Part shown: in pieces, positions 22,849 through 31,557 of the stretch
How positions within the stretch are numbered: position 1 is the first letter of the stretch
Layout of the letters: each line of letters starts with the position of its first letter
Notes under the pieces: model-generated
What the model saw: only the letters and a program-made list of their open reading frames with translations
Told to the model about the DNA's origin: nothing
The model's database searches: none
DNA from: Microthrixaceae bacterium
GTDB lineage: Bacteria > Actinomycetota > Acidimicrobiia > Acidimicrobiales > Microtrichaceae
Assembly (NCBI GenBank): GCA_023957995.1
Contig: JAMLGK010000004.1
Location: 1 to 64,000 of the forward strand
Direction: 5' to 3'
Length of the DNA stretch: 64,000 nucleotides
Made by a program: the position numbers and the translations under genes

Positions 22849-25440
22849 ATGTCGGACAACGAGTACACGCTGGTCGGCCGCGGCGCCGAACTCAGGGCTC
22901 TCACGACCCTGCTGAGGGACGGCGGGCTCGGACTGCCGCGCTGCGCCGTCGTGCTCGGCGAGCCGGGAATCGGCAAGACCCGACTGCTGAGCGAGTTCGA
23001 GTCCGTGGCCCAGAGGCGAGGGTTCGAGGTTGTGGTCGCCCGTGCTCAGCCAGGCACCCACTCGGTACCGGCGGGAACCCTGCTGTCGGTCCTCCCATCG
23101 GCGCCACCTTCGGGCGACGAGGCATCGGTGCTGTGGTGGGTCCGCAACACGCTCCAGGGTCTGGCGGATGACCTGGTGCTGCTGGTCGACGACGCCCACC
23201 TCGCAGATGACCTGACACTCGCTGTGTGCAGCCTGCTCGCAGACTCGGGCCGGATCCCGGTTGTACTGGCAGGCCGGTCGACCGAACCCCACCCCGATGG
23301 GCTCGCGCACATCCGACGGAGTCCGGGCGTGAAGTCGGTCGACCTCGGTGTTCTCGACCGCGACGAGGTTGCTTCGCTGGTGTCGCAGATGGACGGTGCC
23401 GACGCCGAGGCGACTGCCATCGACGAGCTGTACCGATTGACCAGTGGAGTGCCTCTGGTGGTCCGCGAGTTGGTGCGTGCGGCCGAGGAATCCGGCGTGC
23501 CCCTGTCGATGGAGAAGTGGACGTGGGATCCGGCCATCGCCAGCGAGCCACGGCTCGCATCGCTGTTCGCCGGTCGCCTCAGACACCTGTCGACCGAGGC
23601 CCGTGAGGTGCTGTGGGTGACCGTCGCCGCTGACGGATCGGTCCCCGAACAAGCTGCGGTCAGCGCCGGCTCCAGGCGGGCTGTGGACGAGGCCCTCAGG
23701 CGCGGGCTGTTGACCGAGTCCGATGGTTGGCTCACGTGGTCGCACTCGCTGCTCGAACAGCTCGCGGTCGAGAGCCTGAGCCGAGCCCACGTGGACGAAG
23801 CGCGCCGCACGCTCCAGACGGGACTGAACCAGATCGACAAGGACGATCCGGAGGTGCTCCGTCTTTCCGCACGTGTGGACCTGCGCTCGGGCTCACCCGA
23901 CTACGTCCTCCAGGTCGCCGCAGCGAACAGGGCCTTCAGCGACGGACGCGATTCCGAAGCGCTCGACCACGCAGGAGCTGCGCTGTCGGTCGACCCCGAA
24001 GCCCACGAGGCGAATCTCGCCGCTGCCCTACCGGCGATCCGACTGGGAATCCCAGAGGCAGGCGACCTGATCACACGAGCGCTCGAGACCTGTGAGACCG
24101 ACGACCAGTACCTCGCCACGGCCGCCCAGTGCACACTCCTGTTGTTCGGAACCGGTGGCGATGCCGATGCCGCGATTGCGCTGATAGCGCAGGCGCACGC
24201 GAGAGCCGATGGAGCGGGACTTCGTCGGCGCCTCGAATACCTCCGCATCGTCGTCCAGATCACCTCGCTCCCGCCCGAGCGCTTCCTCGCCGAGGCAACG
24301 GCCTATCTGGCCGATGAGGACACCCACCCCCGGGACGCGATCGGGGTGGAGGGCATGCTCTCGATCATGCTGGCGGCACTCGGAGACGTCGATCGCGCAT
24401 CGAGAGCATCCCGCAGCCTGCGCACCGCTATCGGCGAGGCGAACCTGGGGTGGCTCGACTACGACCTGGAATCGGGCTTCTACGGCGGTGCCCTGGCGGC
24501 GCTGTTCAGCGGGGATGCGATCGAGGCGAGCCGCCTCGTCGAGCTGGGGAGCAGGATCCCGACCCCGGAGGGCGAAGCGGATGTCGGCAGGCGGAGCATG
24601 GCGTGCTCGATGGGCCAGGCACGCGGACACACCCACGTCGGAATGCCCGAGTTCGTGAGGGCCACCGATGAGGCCGCCATGCTCCGGTACTCCGTGATGA
24701 GCCGCATCTACTCGACCTGGGAACTCGCCCTGCGCCGCGACCCGAGGGCAGATGTCGTGTGGAACGAGCTTCAGCAGGCTCCGGCACATCTCCGCGCCGG
24801 CCCGGGATTTCTCGAGGCCATCGCGGGAGTCGCACTGCTGGCATCCAAGGGTGACACCGCAGCCGCTGGTGAGTCCGCGCTCCAACTGGCCGCAGCGATG
24901 GGTCCCGCTCGCAGCGCAGCAGCCTGGCTGCTCCACGATGCAGCACGCCACGGTCGCTCCGCAGAAGCCATAGCGGGCCTCGACGCCATCGCTGGAACGC
25001 AGTCCGGACGGTACCTACCGGCGATGTTCGCCGACTCGGCGCGGGCGATGTGCTCAGCCGACTGTGCGGCCCTGGCCGCTGTCGCTGCGGAGTTCCGCAC
25101 CGGTGGCTTCGACCTGTTCGCGGCCGAGCTGGACACTCTCGCGGCTCGAGTGCACAAGGACGCGGGAGAGACGGTTGCTGCGGGCGAGTGCACCGCCAGG
25201 GCACTGGTCGACCTGCAGCGGGCAGGCAATCCGTGGACCCCGATCGTCGACGTGTTGGGCGAGCGCGGCTCGCTCACCGACCGACAACGTGAGATCTGCG
25301 GATTGGTCGTGGCGGGCCTGACCAATGCCCAGATAGCGACAGAGCTCGGTATCTCGAAACGTACCGTCGAGAACCAGCTCCACCGCTCCTACACGACCCT
25401 CGGGGTGGACCGTGCCGGGCTGTCCGAGGTCGATCTCTGA
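22849..25440 (+). CDS. Large LuxR-family regulator with AAA-type ATPase domain (MalT/LAL type)
   Basis: An 863-aa regulator. N-terminal AAA_16-like ATPase: LVGRGAEL, Walker A GEPGIGKTR (~37-45), Walker B LVLLVDDAHLAD (~110-121). The middle ~300-780 is alpha-helical, probably TPR-like, and would sense a ligand. The C-terminus has a LuxR helix-turn-helix, LTDRQREICGLVVAGLTNAQ through ISKRTVENQLHR. LAL regulators activate nearby pathways on ligand and ATP binding. The ATG has GGGAGGGG just upstream. The neighbourhood offers no obvious regulon: DUF488 and flavin reductase upstream, a convergent TIGR03086 gene downstream. Confidence 0.9.
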   Translation: MSDNEYTLVGRGAELRALTTLLRDGGLGLPRCAVVLGEPGIGKTRLLSEFESVAQRRGFEVVVARAQPGTHSVPAGTLLSVLPSAPPSGDEASVLWWVRNTLQGLADDLVLLVDDAHLADDLTLAVCSLLADSGRIPVVLAGRSTEPHPDGLAHIRRSPGVKSVDLGVLDRDEVASLVSQMDGADAEATAIDELYRLTSGVPLVVRELVRAAEESGVPLSMEKWTWDPAIASEPRLASLFAGRLRHLSTEAREVLWVTVAADGSVPEQAAVSAGSRRAVDEALRRGLLTESDGWLTWSHSLLEQLAVESLSRAHVDEARRTLQTGLNQIDKDDPEVLRLSARVDLRSGSPDYVLQVAAANRAFSDGRDSEALDHAGAALSVDPEAHEANLAAALPAIRLGIPEAGDLITRALETCETDDQYLATAAQCTLLLFGTGGDADAAIALIAQAHARADGAGLRRRLEYLRIVVQITSLPPERFLAEATAYLADEDTHPRDAIGVEGMLSIMLAALGDVDRASRASRSLRTAIGEANLGWLDYDLESGFYGGALAALFSGDAIEASRLVELGSRIPTPEGEADVGRRSMACSMGQARGHTHVGMPEFVRATDEAAMLRYSVMSRIYSTWELALRRDPRADVVWNELQQAPAHLRAGPGFLEAIAGVALLASKGDTAAAGESALQLAAAMGPARSAAAWLLHDAARHGRSAEAIAGLDAIAGTQSGRYLPAMFADSARAMCSADCAALAAVAAEFRTGGFDLFAAELDTLAARVHKDAGETVAAGECTARALVDLQRAGNPWTPIVDVLGERGSLTDRQREICGLVVAGLTNAQIATELGISKRTVENQLHRSYTTLGVDRAGLSEVDL

Positions 25441-25457
25441 TCGAGCACCCCGAGCGC

Positions 25458-26036
25458 TCAGACAGCAGACACCGTCCGTTCGACGGTGCGACCGGTGAAG
25501 GCGATCAGCCCCTCCAACGGTGAGGCGTCCGCCGCAACGTCGCACTCGGGACCGAACGCTCCGCTGGCACGCAGATCGTCTGAAACGGCCTCGCGGGCGA
25601 AGGTGTCGACCTCGACCACGAGTTCCCGCGGCGGCAGCCACGGCTGCCCGGTGGAGCTGGCGAGATCCCAACCGTGCACGAGTCCGTCGAGGGCCACCAT
25701 TCGAGCGAACGCTGCACCCGGCATCGGGCCACCAGGGGTCTGGATGGTTCGGTCGAGCGCCCCCGGGCTGTTGACCGCGGCGAGCAGGTCGTCCATCACG
25801 GCCTGGAAGCGTTCGGTCCTGGGTGTCTCCGGGGCGTCTGCAGCGTCCAGCTCCGTCGGATCCTCGCCCCGGAACATCGGGGCGAACATCGATCCGAGAC
25901 CGATCATGTGCTCGAGAACACCAGCGACCGTCAGCTCGGTGCACGGCGTGGGGTTGGTGAGGTGTCGTTCCTCGATGCCGCGGGCGACCTCGTTCAACAT
26001 CGGGATGATGATCGTCAGTTGTTCCTTGCCGTCCAC
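25458..26036 (-). CDS. TIGR03086-family DinB-fold metal-binding protein
   Basis: A 192-aa protein of the DinB/mycothiol-dependent maleylpyruvate isomerase superfamily (TIGR03086). The four-helix pattern includes CTELTVAGVLEHMIGLG and VALDGLVHGWDLASSTGQP, giving the metal-binding His residues (LEH and HGWD). Relatives in actinobacteria often use mycothiol as a thiol cofactor, but the reaction is unknown. The GTG start has AAGGAGG 6 nt upstream. Two direct repeats of GGGGAATTT lie 15-46 nt upstream, likely within its promoter. Confidence 0.85.
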   Translation of the reverse strand: MDGKEQLTIIIPMLNEVARGIEERHLTNPTPCTELTVAGVLEHMIGLGSMFAPMFRGEDPTELDAADAPETPRTERFQAVMDDLLAAVNSPGALDRTIQTPGGPMPGAAFARMVALDGLVHGWDLASSTGQPWLPPRELVVEVDTFAREAVSDDLRASGAFGPECDVAADASPLEGLIAFTGRTVERTVSAV

Positions 26037-26050
26037 GAGGGACCTCCTTG

Positions 26051-26082
26051 ATTGGGGAATTTCGTGCTAGATCGGGGAATTT
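26051..26082. repeat. Direct repeat of ATYGGGGAATTT with 20-nt period
   Basis: ATTGGGGAATTT (26051-26062) and ATCGGGGAATTT (26071-26082) differ at one base and are spaced 20 nt apart, about two helix turns, so both faces match. They lie directly upstream of the minus-strand TIGR03086 gene start and may bind a regulator in tandem. Confidence 0.45.
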
Positions 26083-26100
26083 CCGTGATTCGCGGGCTGT

Positions 26101-26136
26101 GCCCGGGACCGGGCCTGCAGGCCTGCGGTACCGCAG
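26101..26136. terminator. Cluster of three adjacent palindromes downstream of the cupin gene
   Basis: GCCCGG-GA-CCGGGC (26101-26114), GGCCTGCAGGCC (26112-26123) and CTGCGGTACCGCAG (26123-26136) run head to tail in the 106-nt gap after the cupin stop. Together they can fold into GC-rich hairpins and probably end transcription of the cupin gene. Confidence 0.4.
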
Positions 26137-26142
26137 CTCCGC

Positions 26143-26529
26143 TCACGCGCCCATGCGGGCGATCATGTGATCCAGAACCGCGCCGTGTTCGGCCTGCGGG
26201 CTGAAGAGGATGACCTCGGCGTCCTCGACGGCCCGCACGCTGTGGCCCGGGGGCCAGTAGAAGAGATCGTCGACCGAGCAGGTCTCCTCGGAGCCGTCGG
26301 TGTAGCTGACGACGACACTTCCCGCCTGCATGTAGCCCCAGTGCGGCGCCTGACAGTGGTCGTCGTCGAGACCGACGAGCAGCGGAGCGATGTCGGTGCC
26401 CGCCCCGAGCGAAATGTGTTCGGCGCCGAGCGAACCGAAGCCCGACGCACTGCCGAAGTCGGGGGCCTGGCGCGCCACCGCACCCGGAGCGTCGATCCTT
26501 GCTGGGATGTCGACCTTGGAAATGCGCAT
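26143..26529 (-). CDS. Single-domain cupin protein
   Basis: A 128-aa single cupin barrel. Motif 1 is degenerate (HCQAPHWGYMQAGSVVVSYTDG) and motif 2 reads DLFYWPPGHSVRAVEDAEVILF with the PGH pattern typical of cupin_2. Some ligand positions of motif 1 (His...His...Glu) are altered, so metal binding is uncertain. It is divergent from the HxlR regulator across 120 nt, the usual arrangement for a regulator and its target. Function could be enzymatic or sensory. Confidence 0.8.
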   Translation of the reverse strand: MRISKVDIPARIDAPGAVARQAPDFGSASGFGSLGAEHISLGAGTDIAPLLVGLDDDHCQAPHWGYMQAGSVVVSYTDGSEETCSVDDLFYWPPGHSVRAVEDAEVILFSPQAEHGAVLDHMIARMGA

Positions 26530-26649
26530 TGATCCTCGCCTCTCATTCGATGAGCCGGGCGCGGGTTGATCTGCTCGGCTGGGGTACGTTCACTGTGGAC
26601 CTCCCATTCCGGGCCGGATAGTTCCAATACTGAACCGAGGCGCACTCCC

Positions 26650-27312
26650 TTGAAGTCCTACGGCCAGTACTGCCCGATCTCGCGCACCGCTGAGCTGCTC
26701 GGCGACCGCTGGACGATCCACATAATCCGGGACCTGCTGACCGGTACCACCAGGTTCAACGAGCTGGTTCGGGGCAACCCGGGGCTCTCCCGCGCACTCC
26801 TGAGCCGGCGGCTGACCCAGCTCCGGGCATCAGGCGTGGTCGAGCAACTCGACGACGGCACCTACCGGTTGACCGAATCCGGGCGCGATCTGCAGCCCGT
26901 GGTGTTCGGTCTTGCCACCTGGGGAGCGCGGTGGACCTTCGGTGAACCGATGGCCGATGAGCTCGACCCGGACCTGCTGCTGTGGTGGATGCACCGCCAG
27001 CTCGACACGACACAGCTGCCACGGCCGCGTTTCACGGTGTTCGTGCCCTTCACCGACCATCCGAAGCGCTACTGGATCGTGGTGGAGGACGAGGCCTCGC
27101 TCTGTCTGTCCGACCCGGGTTTCGAGGTCGACATAACCGTGCGCACCGACCGCTCCGAGCTGTACCGCACCTACCTCGGACGCACCTCTCTGCGCCAGGC
27201 CCACAACCAGGGCACCGTGGGGCTCGAAGGATCTCCGCAGGCGGTGCGCAGCTTCGTAGAGGCTTTCGGCCAGTCCCCTGTGGCGGAGATCGTGTCCAGC
27301 GAGACACCCTGA
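26650..27312 (+). CDS. HxlR-family regulator with C-terminal SCP2-like domain
   Basis: A 220-aa protein. Residues ~1-95 are an HxlR winged helix: YGQYCPISRTAELLGDRWTI with the single conserved Cys, then FNELVRGNPGLSRALLSRRL and a wing ending YRLTESGRDL. Residues ~100-220 resemble an SCP2-type lipid-binding fold (FEVDITVRTDRSELYRTYLG, LEGSPQAVRSFVEAFG). The TTG at 26650 is the only good start near the conserved sequence; a GAGG lies about 13 nt upstream. The extra domain suggests that a hydrophobic ligand, rather than only Cys oxidation, controls DNA binding. The divergent cupin is the likely target. Confidence 0.85.
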   Translation: MKSYGQYCPISRTAELLGDRWTIHIIRDLLTGTTRFNELVRGNPGLSRALLSRRLTQLRASGVVEQLDDGTYRLTESGRDLQPVVFGLATWGARWTFGEPMADELDPDLLLWWMHRQLDTTQLPRPRFTVFVPFTDHPKRYWIVVEDEASLCLSDPGFEVDITVRTDRSELYRTYLGRTSLRQAHNQGTVGLEGSPQAVRSFVEAFGQSPVAEIVSSETP

Positions 27313-27410
27313 CCCGATCCTGCTCCGATCCGGTTGGCCCGGGGGCTGATCATCGCAGTCGACTTCCAACCGGTTTGGCAGCAGAATCGGTACCAGAAGG
27401 AGGCGAGTCC

Positions 27411-27932
27411 GTGAAGGCGCTGGTCGTGTACGAGTCGATGTTCGGCAACACCCGCGAGGTGGCCGAACGCATCGCTCGAGGCCTCGGCAACACCTACGAG
27501 GTCACCGTCAGTTCAGTGGACGAGGCAACCCCCGCAGAGCTCACCGGACTGGATCTTCTCGTCGTCGGCGGTCCTACCCACACCCATGGAATGACCTCGT
27601 CCATGAGTCGCACCGCGGCCCTCGAACAGGCCGACCAGGACCCAGAGCTGAACCCCGATCCTCATGTGTCCGACAGCGGCCTACGTGAATGGCTGGCGGA
27701 TCTGCCGAAGCACTCACGTCTTCGCGCCGCAGCGTTCGACACACGGGCCGACGGCCCCGCGGCGCTCACCGGTCGGGCCTCGAAGTCGATCGGACGTCGG
27801 CTTCGGCACCACGGTTGTGATCTGATCGTCGATCCGGAGAGCTTCCTCGTCGACAAGGCCAACCGGTTGCTGCTCCCCGAGTTGACGAGAGCGCAGCGTT
27901 GGGGAGAGCTGCTCGCCTCGGCCGAGACGTGA
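27411..27932 (+). CDS. Flavodoxin-like protein
   Basis: A 173-aa flavodoxin fold. The phosphate-binding loop is ESMFGNTREVAERIARGL (~7-24) and the 60s loop is GGPTHTHGMTSSMSR; the C-terminal half follows the fold with AAAFDTRADGPAALTGRASKSI. It resembles long-chain flavodoxin/WrbA-like electron carriers of actinobacteria. The GTG start has AGAAGGAGG 7 nt upstream. Its stop overlaps the next gene by 4 nt (GTGA), so it is translationally coupled to the membrane protein at 27929. Redox partner not visible. Confidence 0.87.
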   Translation: MKALVVYESMFGNTREVAERIARGLGNTYEVTVSSVDEATPAELTGLDLLVVGGPTHTHGMTSSMSRTAALEQADQDPELNPDPHVSDSGLREWLADLPKHSRLRAAAFDTRADGPAALTGRASKSIGRRLRHHGCDLIVDPESFLVDKANRLLLPELTRAQRWGELLASAET

Positions 27933-28750
27933 GCGGCCGTTCGGAGCCTGCCGGGTTCAGATGGTGGATGCCGCTGGTGGCGGTTGCAGGGCTCGCCGTC
28001 GTCGGTGTCGGCGTCATGGTCGTGCTGTTCCTCACCCGCGAGGATCCGGGAGCGCGCCCGGTCGAGGAGGCCGTGGAGGACTTCCGGTCCTCCACCGACG
28101 ATGCGGCCGACGTGGGCCCCACGCCGGGCGTCTACGAACTCGAGGGCGAAGGAAGTGAGGCGATCTCGTTCCCCGCCACCGAGCAGACCGATGGATCGAT
28201 CATGCCGATGACCATCACGGTCAGCGGAGAAAGCTGCTGGAACATCCGGATCGACTACAACGAGGCACACTGGCAGCAATGGGATCTCTGTGCCGACGGA
28301 CGCACGGTGACCGAGAGCGGCGGAAGAACCTTCCAGCGATGGGACTTCGGCTCGGTGGCGATCGAGAACCTCTCGACTTTCGTCTGTGACCCCGAGATGC
28401 CCTTCGTCGTTCTCGATGCCGAGCCCGGAGACGTTGCCGAACGGTCCTGCACCGGAACGAACGACCAGTTGTCGGGTACGACGACCAGCTCCGGCACGGT
28501 GGAGGTGCTGGGTGTCGAGGCGATCGAGATCGGCGGGGAGAGCATCGAGGCGATGAACGTGCGGCACCGCAACGACCTGACCGGCTCGCAGCACGGGACC
28601 GACTCGCTCGAGTTGTGGGTCTCGACCGAGGACGGGCTCCCCCTCCGCGGGACCCGTTCGCTCAACGTGGAATCGGATTCTCCGATCGGCGCTGTCACCT
28701 ACACCGAGGAAGGATTCTGGGAACTCCTGTCGACGACTCCACGGAGCTGA
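27929..28750 (+). CDS. Membrane-anchored protein of unknown function
   Basis: A 273-aa protein that I do not recognise. A single hydrophobic helix at ~15-37 (MPLVAVAGLAVVGVGVMVVLF) anchors a large domain outside the cell. The extracellular part is beta-rich and acidic, with four Cys (SCWNIR, DLCADG, FVCDPE, RSCTGT) that could form two disulphides. The N-terminus is short and Arg/Ser-rich. The GTG overlaps the flavodoxin stop by 4 nt, so the genes are coupled although one product is cytoplasmic and the other external. It converges with the small gene at 28771 over 20 nt. Confidence 0.7.
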   Translation: MSGRSEPAGFRWWMPLVAVAGLAVVGVGVMVVLFLTREDPGARPVEEAVEDFRSSTDDAADVGPTPGVYELEGEGSEAISFPATEQTDGSIMPMTITVSGESCWNIRIDYNEAHWQQWDLCADGRTVTESGGRTFQRWDFGSVAIENLSTFVCDPEMPFVVLDAEPGDVAERSCTGTNDQLSGTTTSSGTVEVLGVEAIEIGGESIEAMNVRHRNDLTGSQHGTDSLELWVSTEDGLPLRGTRSLNVESDSPIGAVTYTEEGFWELLSTTPRS

Positions 28751-28770
28751 CCGGACACCACTTTCACGGG

Positions 28771-29082
28771 CTAACGCTCGAGCCGCTCCCGGAGACCGGA
28801 GGCGATCTCACCGAAGGTCACTCCCAGTGCCTCGCCGGTGGCAGTTGCCGCCTCCGCTATGTCGGAACGGATCCCCTCGTCGTGCGCAGCGTTCTCCACG
28901 GCCTCGAACACGTCTTCGAAGGCTTCGCCCAGGCGATCGAGCGCACCGACCAGCTCGCCGCGGTGATCGGCATCCTCCGCCTCGTGCTCCGAGGTCTCCT
29001 GGAGCAGGTGCAGCTTCGCCTTCAATGCCAGTGCCTCGAGTCGGTCACCGACCTGGTCCCATGCCTGTCTCGTATCGGTCAT
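28771..29082 (-). CDS. Small alpha-helical protein of unknown function
   Basis: A 103-aa, strongly acidic, mostly helical protein (LEALALKAKLHLLQETSEHEA; LGEAFEDVFEAVENAAHDEG). It resembles the short coiled-coil proteins annotated as hypothetical or YtxH-like in actinobacteria, with no catalytic motif. ATG at 29082 is chosen because the frame further up runs through the tRNA-Val gene; ATG at 29097 (MDDGP) is an alternative. It follows the tRNA by 86 nt and may share its transcript. Confidence 0.6.
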   Translation of the reverse strand: MTDTRQAWDQVGDRLEALALKAKLHLLQETSEHEAEDADHRGELVGALDRLGEAFEDVFEAVENAAHDEGIRSDIAEAATATGEALGVTFGEIASGLRERLER

Positions 29083-29168
29083 GGGTCCATCGTCCATGCC
29101 ACCGGCCCACGAGGCAAGGGCTGCTCGGGAAACACTGCGAGACCCCTGTTCGGAGGGGTCTCCTGAGT

Positions 29169-29241
29169 GGGCGTAACAGGAATCGAACCTGTGACCTCTG
29201 CCGTGTGAAGGCAGCGCTCTAGCCATCTGAGCCATACGCCC
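29169..29241 (-). tRNA. tRNA-Val (anticodon CAC)
   Basis: A 73-nt cloverleaf on the minus strand: acceptor GGGCGTA/TACGCCC, D arm GCTC...GAGC, anticodon arm CTGCC/GGCAG around TTCACAC (anticodon CAC), variable AGGTC, and T arm ACAGG-TTCGATT-CCTGT. CCA is not encoded. All stems pair. It reads GUG codons, which are frequent here. Confidence 0.95.
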
Positions 29242-29298
29242 GTGAGCAGGCGATCGTAGCAGCGAACCCCGATCCGCCGTGCAACCCGTGGTGTGGCG

Positions 29299-30072
29299 CT
29301 ATCCCGTGGCGGATTCCGAGATACAGAAGAACTCGGTGCCCACGCTGACATACCGAGATGCGCGATCGGGGCAGTCGAGTGCCGCCTGGACCTGTGCGAC
29401 GATCCGACCGTCATTGGGCACGTCGCAGGGCACGACGATGGCATTGCTGCCCTCATAGACCCGAGCGCAGCCCTCCAGCGGTGCCGGCTGGACCGGATCC
29501 GACTCCCCTTTCCCACCTGCGTAGGCGGTCACCACGAACAGTCCGACCACGACGATGATGATCACCGCGATCGGGCCCTTGCGCAGCAGGTGGGCAGTTC
29601 CCGCTCGTACCTGGATCCCGTCGTCCAGGGGGTCGGCATCGGTGGCGCCGGATGATGGACGCGCAGAGGCATGCCAATAGGCACCCTGCCCTGCGGTGGA
29701 CGATCCAGGGTGCGACCGCGAGGTCGAACCCTTCGGCCGCGTGCCCGCGGGTCGGGGCTGTGTGCGGGAGCGACTCGGAGCGGATTCGGAGCGCCCGGGA
29801 GAGGACGATCGTGTCCGCCCACCGGACCCGGGCTGGTCGGACCTCCGCTGGAGGTCATAGGAGCTGCGTCGTGAAGCATCCCGCAGGGTGTTCCATGCAT
29901 CGTTGATCTCGCGCATGCGCCGATCGGCCAGTGCTCGTTCGCCGGCGGAGGCCTGGGCATGGCGGTCGGGGTGCAGCACGCGCACGAGGCGTCGATGTGC
30001 CGCCCGGATCTCCTCGGCCGAGGCCGATGGGTCCACTCCCAGCACCTGGTAGTGGTCGCGGTCCTCGGTCAC
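29299..30072 (-). CDS. J-domain (DnaJ-like) membrane protein
   Basis: A 257-aa protein: J domain at ~5-75 with the HPD tripeptide in VRVLHPDRHAQ, which stimulates Hsp70; a Ser/Arg/Pro-rich disordered linker ~78-150; one transmembrane helix ~172-193 (PIAVIIIVVVGLFVVTAYA); and a ~60-residue external domain with three Cys (EGCARVYEG, VVPCDVP, LDCPDR). There is no DnaJ Gly/Phe or Zn-finger region. It presumably recruits DnaK to the membrane; the external domain is unknown. GTG start; -10-like TAGCAT lies 6 nt upstream. Confidence 0.82.
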   Translation of the reverse strand: MTEDRDHYQVLGVDPSASAEEIRAAHRRLVRVLHPDRHAQASAGERALADRRMREINDAWNTLRDASRRSSYDLQRRSDQPGSGGRTRSSSPGRSESAPSRSRTQPRPAGTRPKGSTSRSHPGSSTAGQGAYWHASARPSSGATDADPLDDGIQVRAGTAHLLRKGPIAVIIIVVVGLFVVTAYAGGKGESDPVQPAPLEGCARVYEGSNAIVVPCDVPNDGRIVAQVQAALDCPDRASRYVSVGTEFFCISESATG

Positions 30073-30078
30073 ATCCGA

Positions 30079-30084
30079 ATGCTA
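30079..30084 (-). promoter_or_regulatory. Putative -10 element for a leaderless J-domain gene transcript
   Basis: TAGCAT on the minus strand is followed by 6 nt and then GTG at 30072, without a Shine-Dalgarno sequence. Confidence 0.4.
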
Positions 30085-30252
30085 CGACCCTGAGCTGGCG
30101 CGCGAGCTTCGTGCAACTGCTTCGGAACCCCGCTGGACCCGCGGTAGAGTTCCTGCCACTTCATTCGATCCACGAAACATTCGGAGAACGTAATTTCTGC
30201 TCCTGCCGGTCCCCCACCGAAATCCGGCGCATCGCGTCATGCCCCGGGTTCG

Positions 30253-31494
30253 ATGGCCGCGGCGCTGTCCCACCAGCCGTTCAGGCGGGTGTTCGCAGGC
30301 ACCCTGAGCTCCAACATCGGCACGTGGATGCAGAACGTCATCCTGATCGCGCTCGCGTACGACCTGACCGACAGCTCCACCTTCATCGGGATCATCACCT
30401 TTGCCCAGTTGGGACCGATGCTGTTCCTGTCCCCGATCGGCGGGGCCGTGGCAGACCGGGTCAACCGACGCGTGCTCATGATCACGATCGCTGCGATCCA
30501 GGGCACGCTGTCAGCGGTACTGGCGGTCGTGGCCACCAGCGACCAGCCGAACAAGGCGGTGCTGGTGATGGTGGTGGCGGGAATCGGGATCGGCGCCTCC
30601 CTCAACGCCCCGGCCGCCAACGCGATCCTGCCCGAACTCGTGGGACGCCGCGACCTCCAGGGAGCCGTGGCGCTCAGCTCGGCGGCCATGAACGCGTCGA
30701 GGGTGGTCGGCCCGGTCCTGGGTGGCATAGCCGCAGCCATCGGTGGGGCCCCGTTCGTCTTCGGGGTCAACGCCGCCACCTACGGCTTCGTGATCCTGGC
30801 GGTCAGCACCGCCAAGGCTGATTTCTCGGCCAAGGGCCGTCGCGGGGAATCACCGTTGCGACAGATCTCCGGCGGGGTGCGAGAAGCGCGGCGCGACGCG
30901 GTTGTGGGCCGTGTCCTGATGACGATCGCCATCTACTCGGTGTTCTGCCTGGTGTTCATCTACCAGATGCCGCGCATCGCCGCTGAACAGTTCGGGTTGG
31001 AGGGCTGGCGCTACACCCTGTTGTTCTCCACCTTCGGTCTCGGAGCCTTCACCGGCGCCATCTCGATGGGCTCGGTGCTGTCCGGGCTCAGCCGCGCCCG
31101 AATGGTCCGTTTCGGACTCGTCGTGTTCGCCGCCGCTCTAGCGGTGTTCGCGCTCACCACCACGGTCGTCGTGGGCTATCCCGCCGTGTTCGTGGCCGGC
31201 GCCAGCTACTTCGTGGTCGTGACAGCACTGGTCACCACGCTGCAGCTGAGGGTCACCGACGAGGTGCGCGGTCGGGTGATGGGGCTGTGGATGATGGCCT
31301 GGGCTGGCCTGGTACCGGTGGGAGGCCTTCTCGGCGGCGCGATCATCGACCGGGTCGGGATGACACCCGTGCTCGTCGCCGGCGCGGCCGTGGCACTGCT
31401 GCTCGGGCTGACCACGAATCTGCGCGAGTCCGAGGTGCACTATCGAAGGCGCGGCGCCGGCGGATCGGCCGATGGCGCGCTCCAGGGCGGCTGA
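30253..31494 (+). CDS. MFS transporter (MFS_3/EntS-like exporter)
   Basis: A 413-aa major-facilitator protein with about twelve helices. The pattern GTLSSNIGTWMQNVILIALAY, GGAVADRVNRR, and ASLNAPAANAILPELVGRRDLQ is characteristic of the MFS_3 group that exports siderophores such as enterobactin or other hydrophobic compounds. The actual substrate is unknown. The ATG is the first in frame; no ATG, GTG or TTG occurs further up within ~95 nt of a -10-like TAGAGT at 30145-30150. It is divergent from the J-domain gene and stands 63 nt before serB. Confidence 0.87.
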   Translation: MAAALSHQPFRRVFAGTLSSNIGTWMQNVILIALAYDLTDSSTFIGIITFAQLGPMLFLSPIGGAVADRVNRRVLMITIAAIQGTLSAVLAVVATSDQPNKAVLVMVVAGIGIGASLNAPAANAILPELVGRRDLQGAVALSSAAMNASRVVGPVLGGIAAAIGGAPFVFGVNAATYGFVILAVSTAKADFSAKGRRGESPLRQISGGVREARRDAVVGRVLMTIAIYSVFCLVFIYQMPRIAAEQFGLEGWRYTLLFSTFGLGAFTGAISMGSVLSGLSRARMVRFGLVVFAAALAVFALTTTVVVGYPAVFVAGASYFVVVTALVTTLQLRVTDEVRGRVMGLWMMAWAGLVPVGGLLGGAIIDRVGMTPVLVAGAAVALLLGLTTNLRESEVHYRRRGAGGSADGALQGG

Positions 31495-31544
31495 ACCACG
31501 CCGGACCACTGCCTGCCGTGTCGCAGAATGTGCTGGAGTGCTCC

Positions 31545-31550
31545 TAGGGT
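31545..31550 (+). promoter_or_regulatory. Putative -10 element for a leaderless serB transcript
   Basis: TAGGGT lies 7 nt before the ATG at 31558. A weak GAGGG also precedes the start, so the case is less clean than for the other leaderless candidates. Confidence 0.35.
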
Positions 31551-31557
31551 TCGAGGG

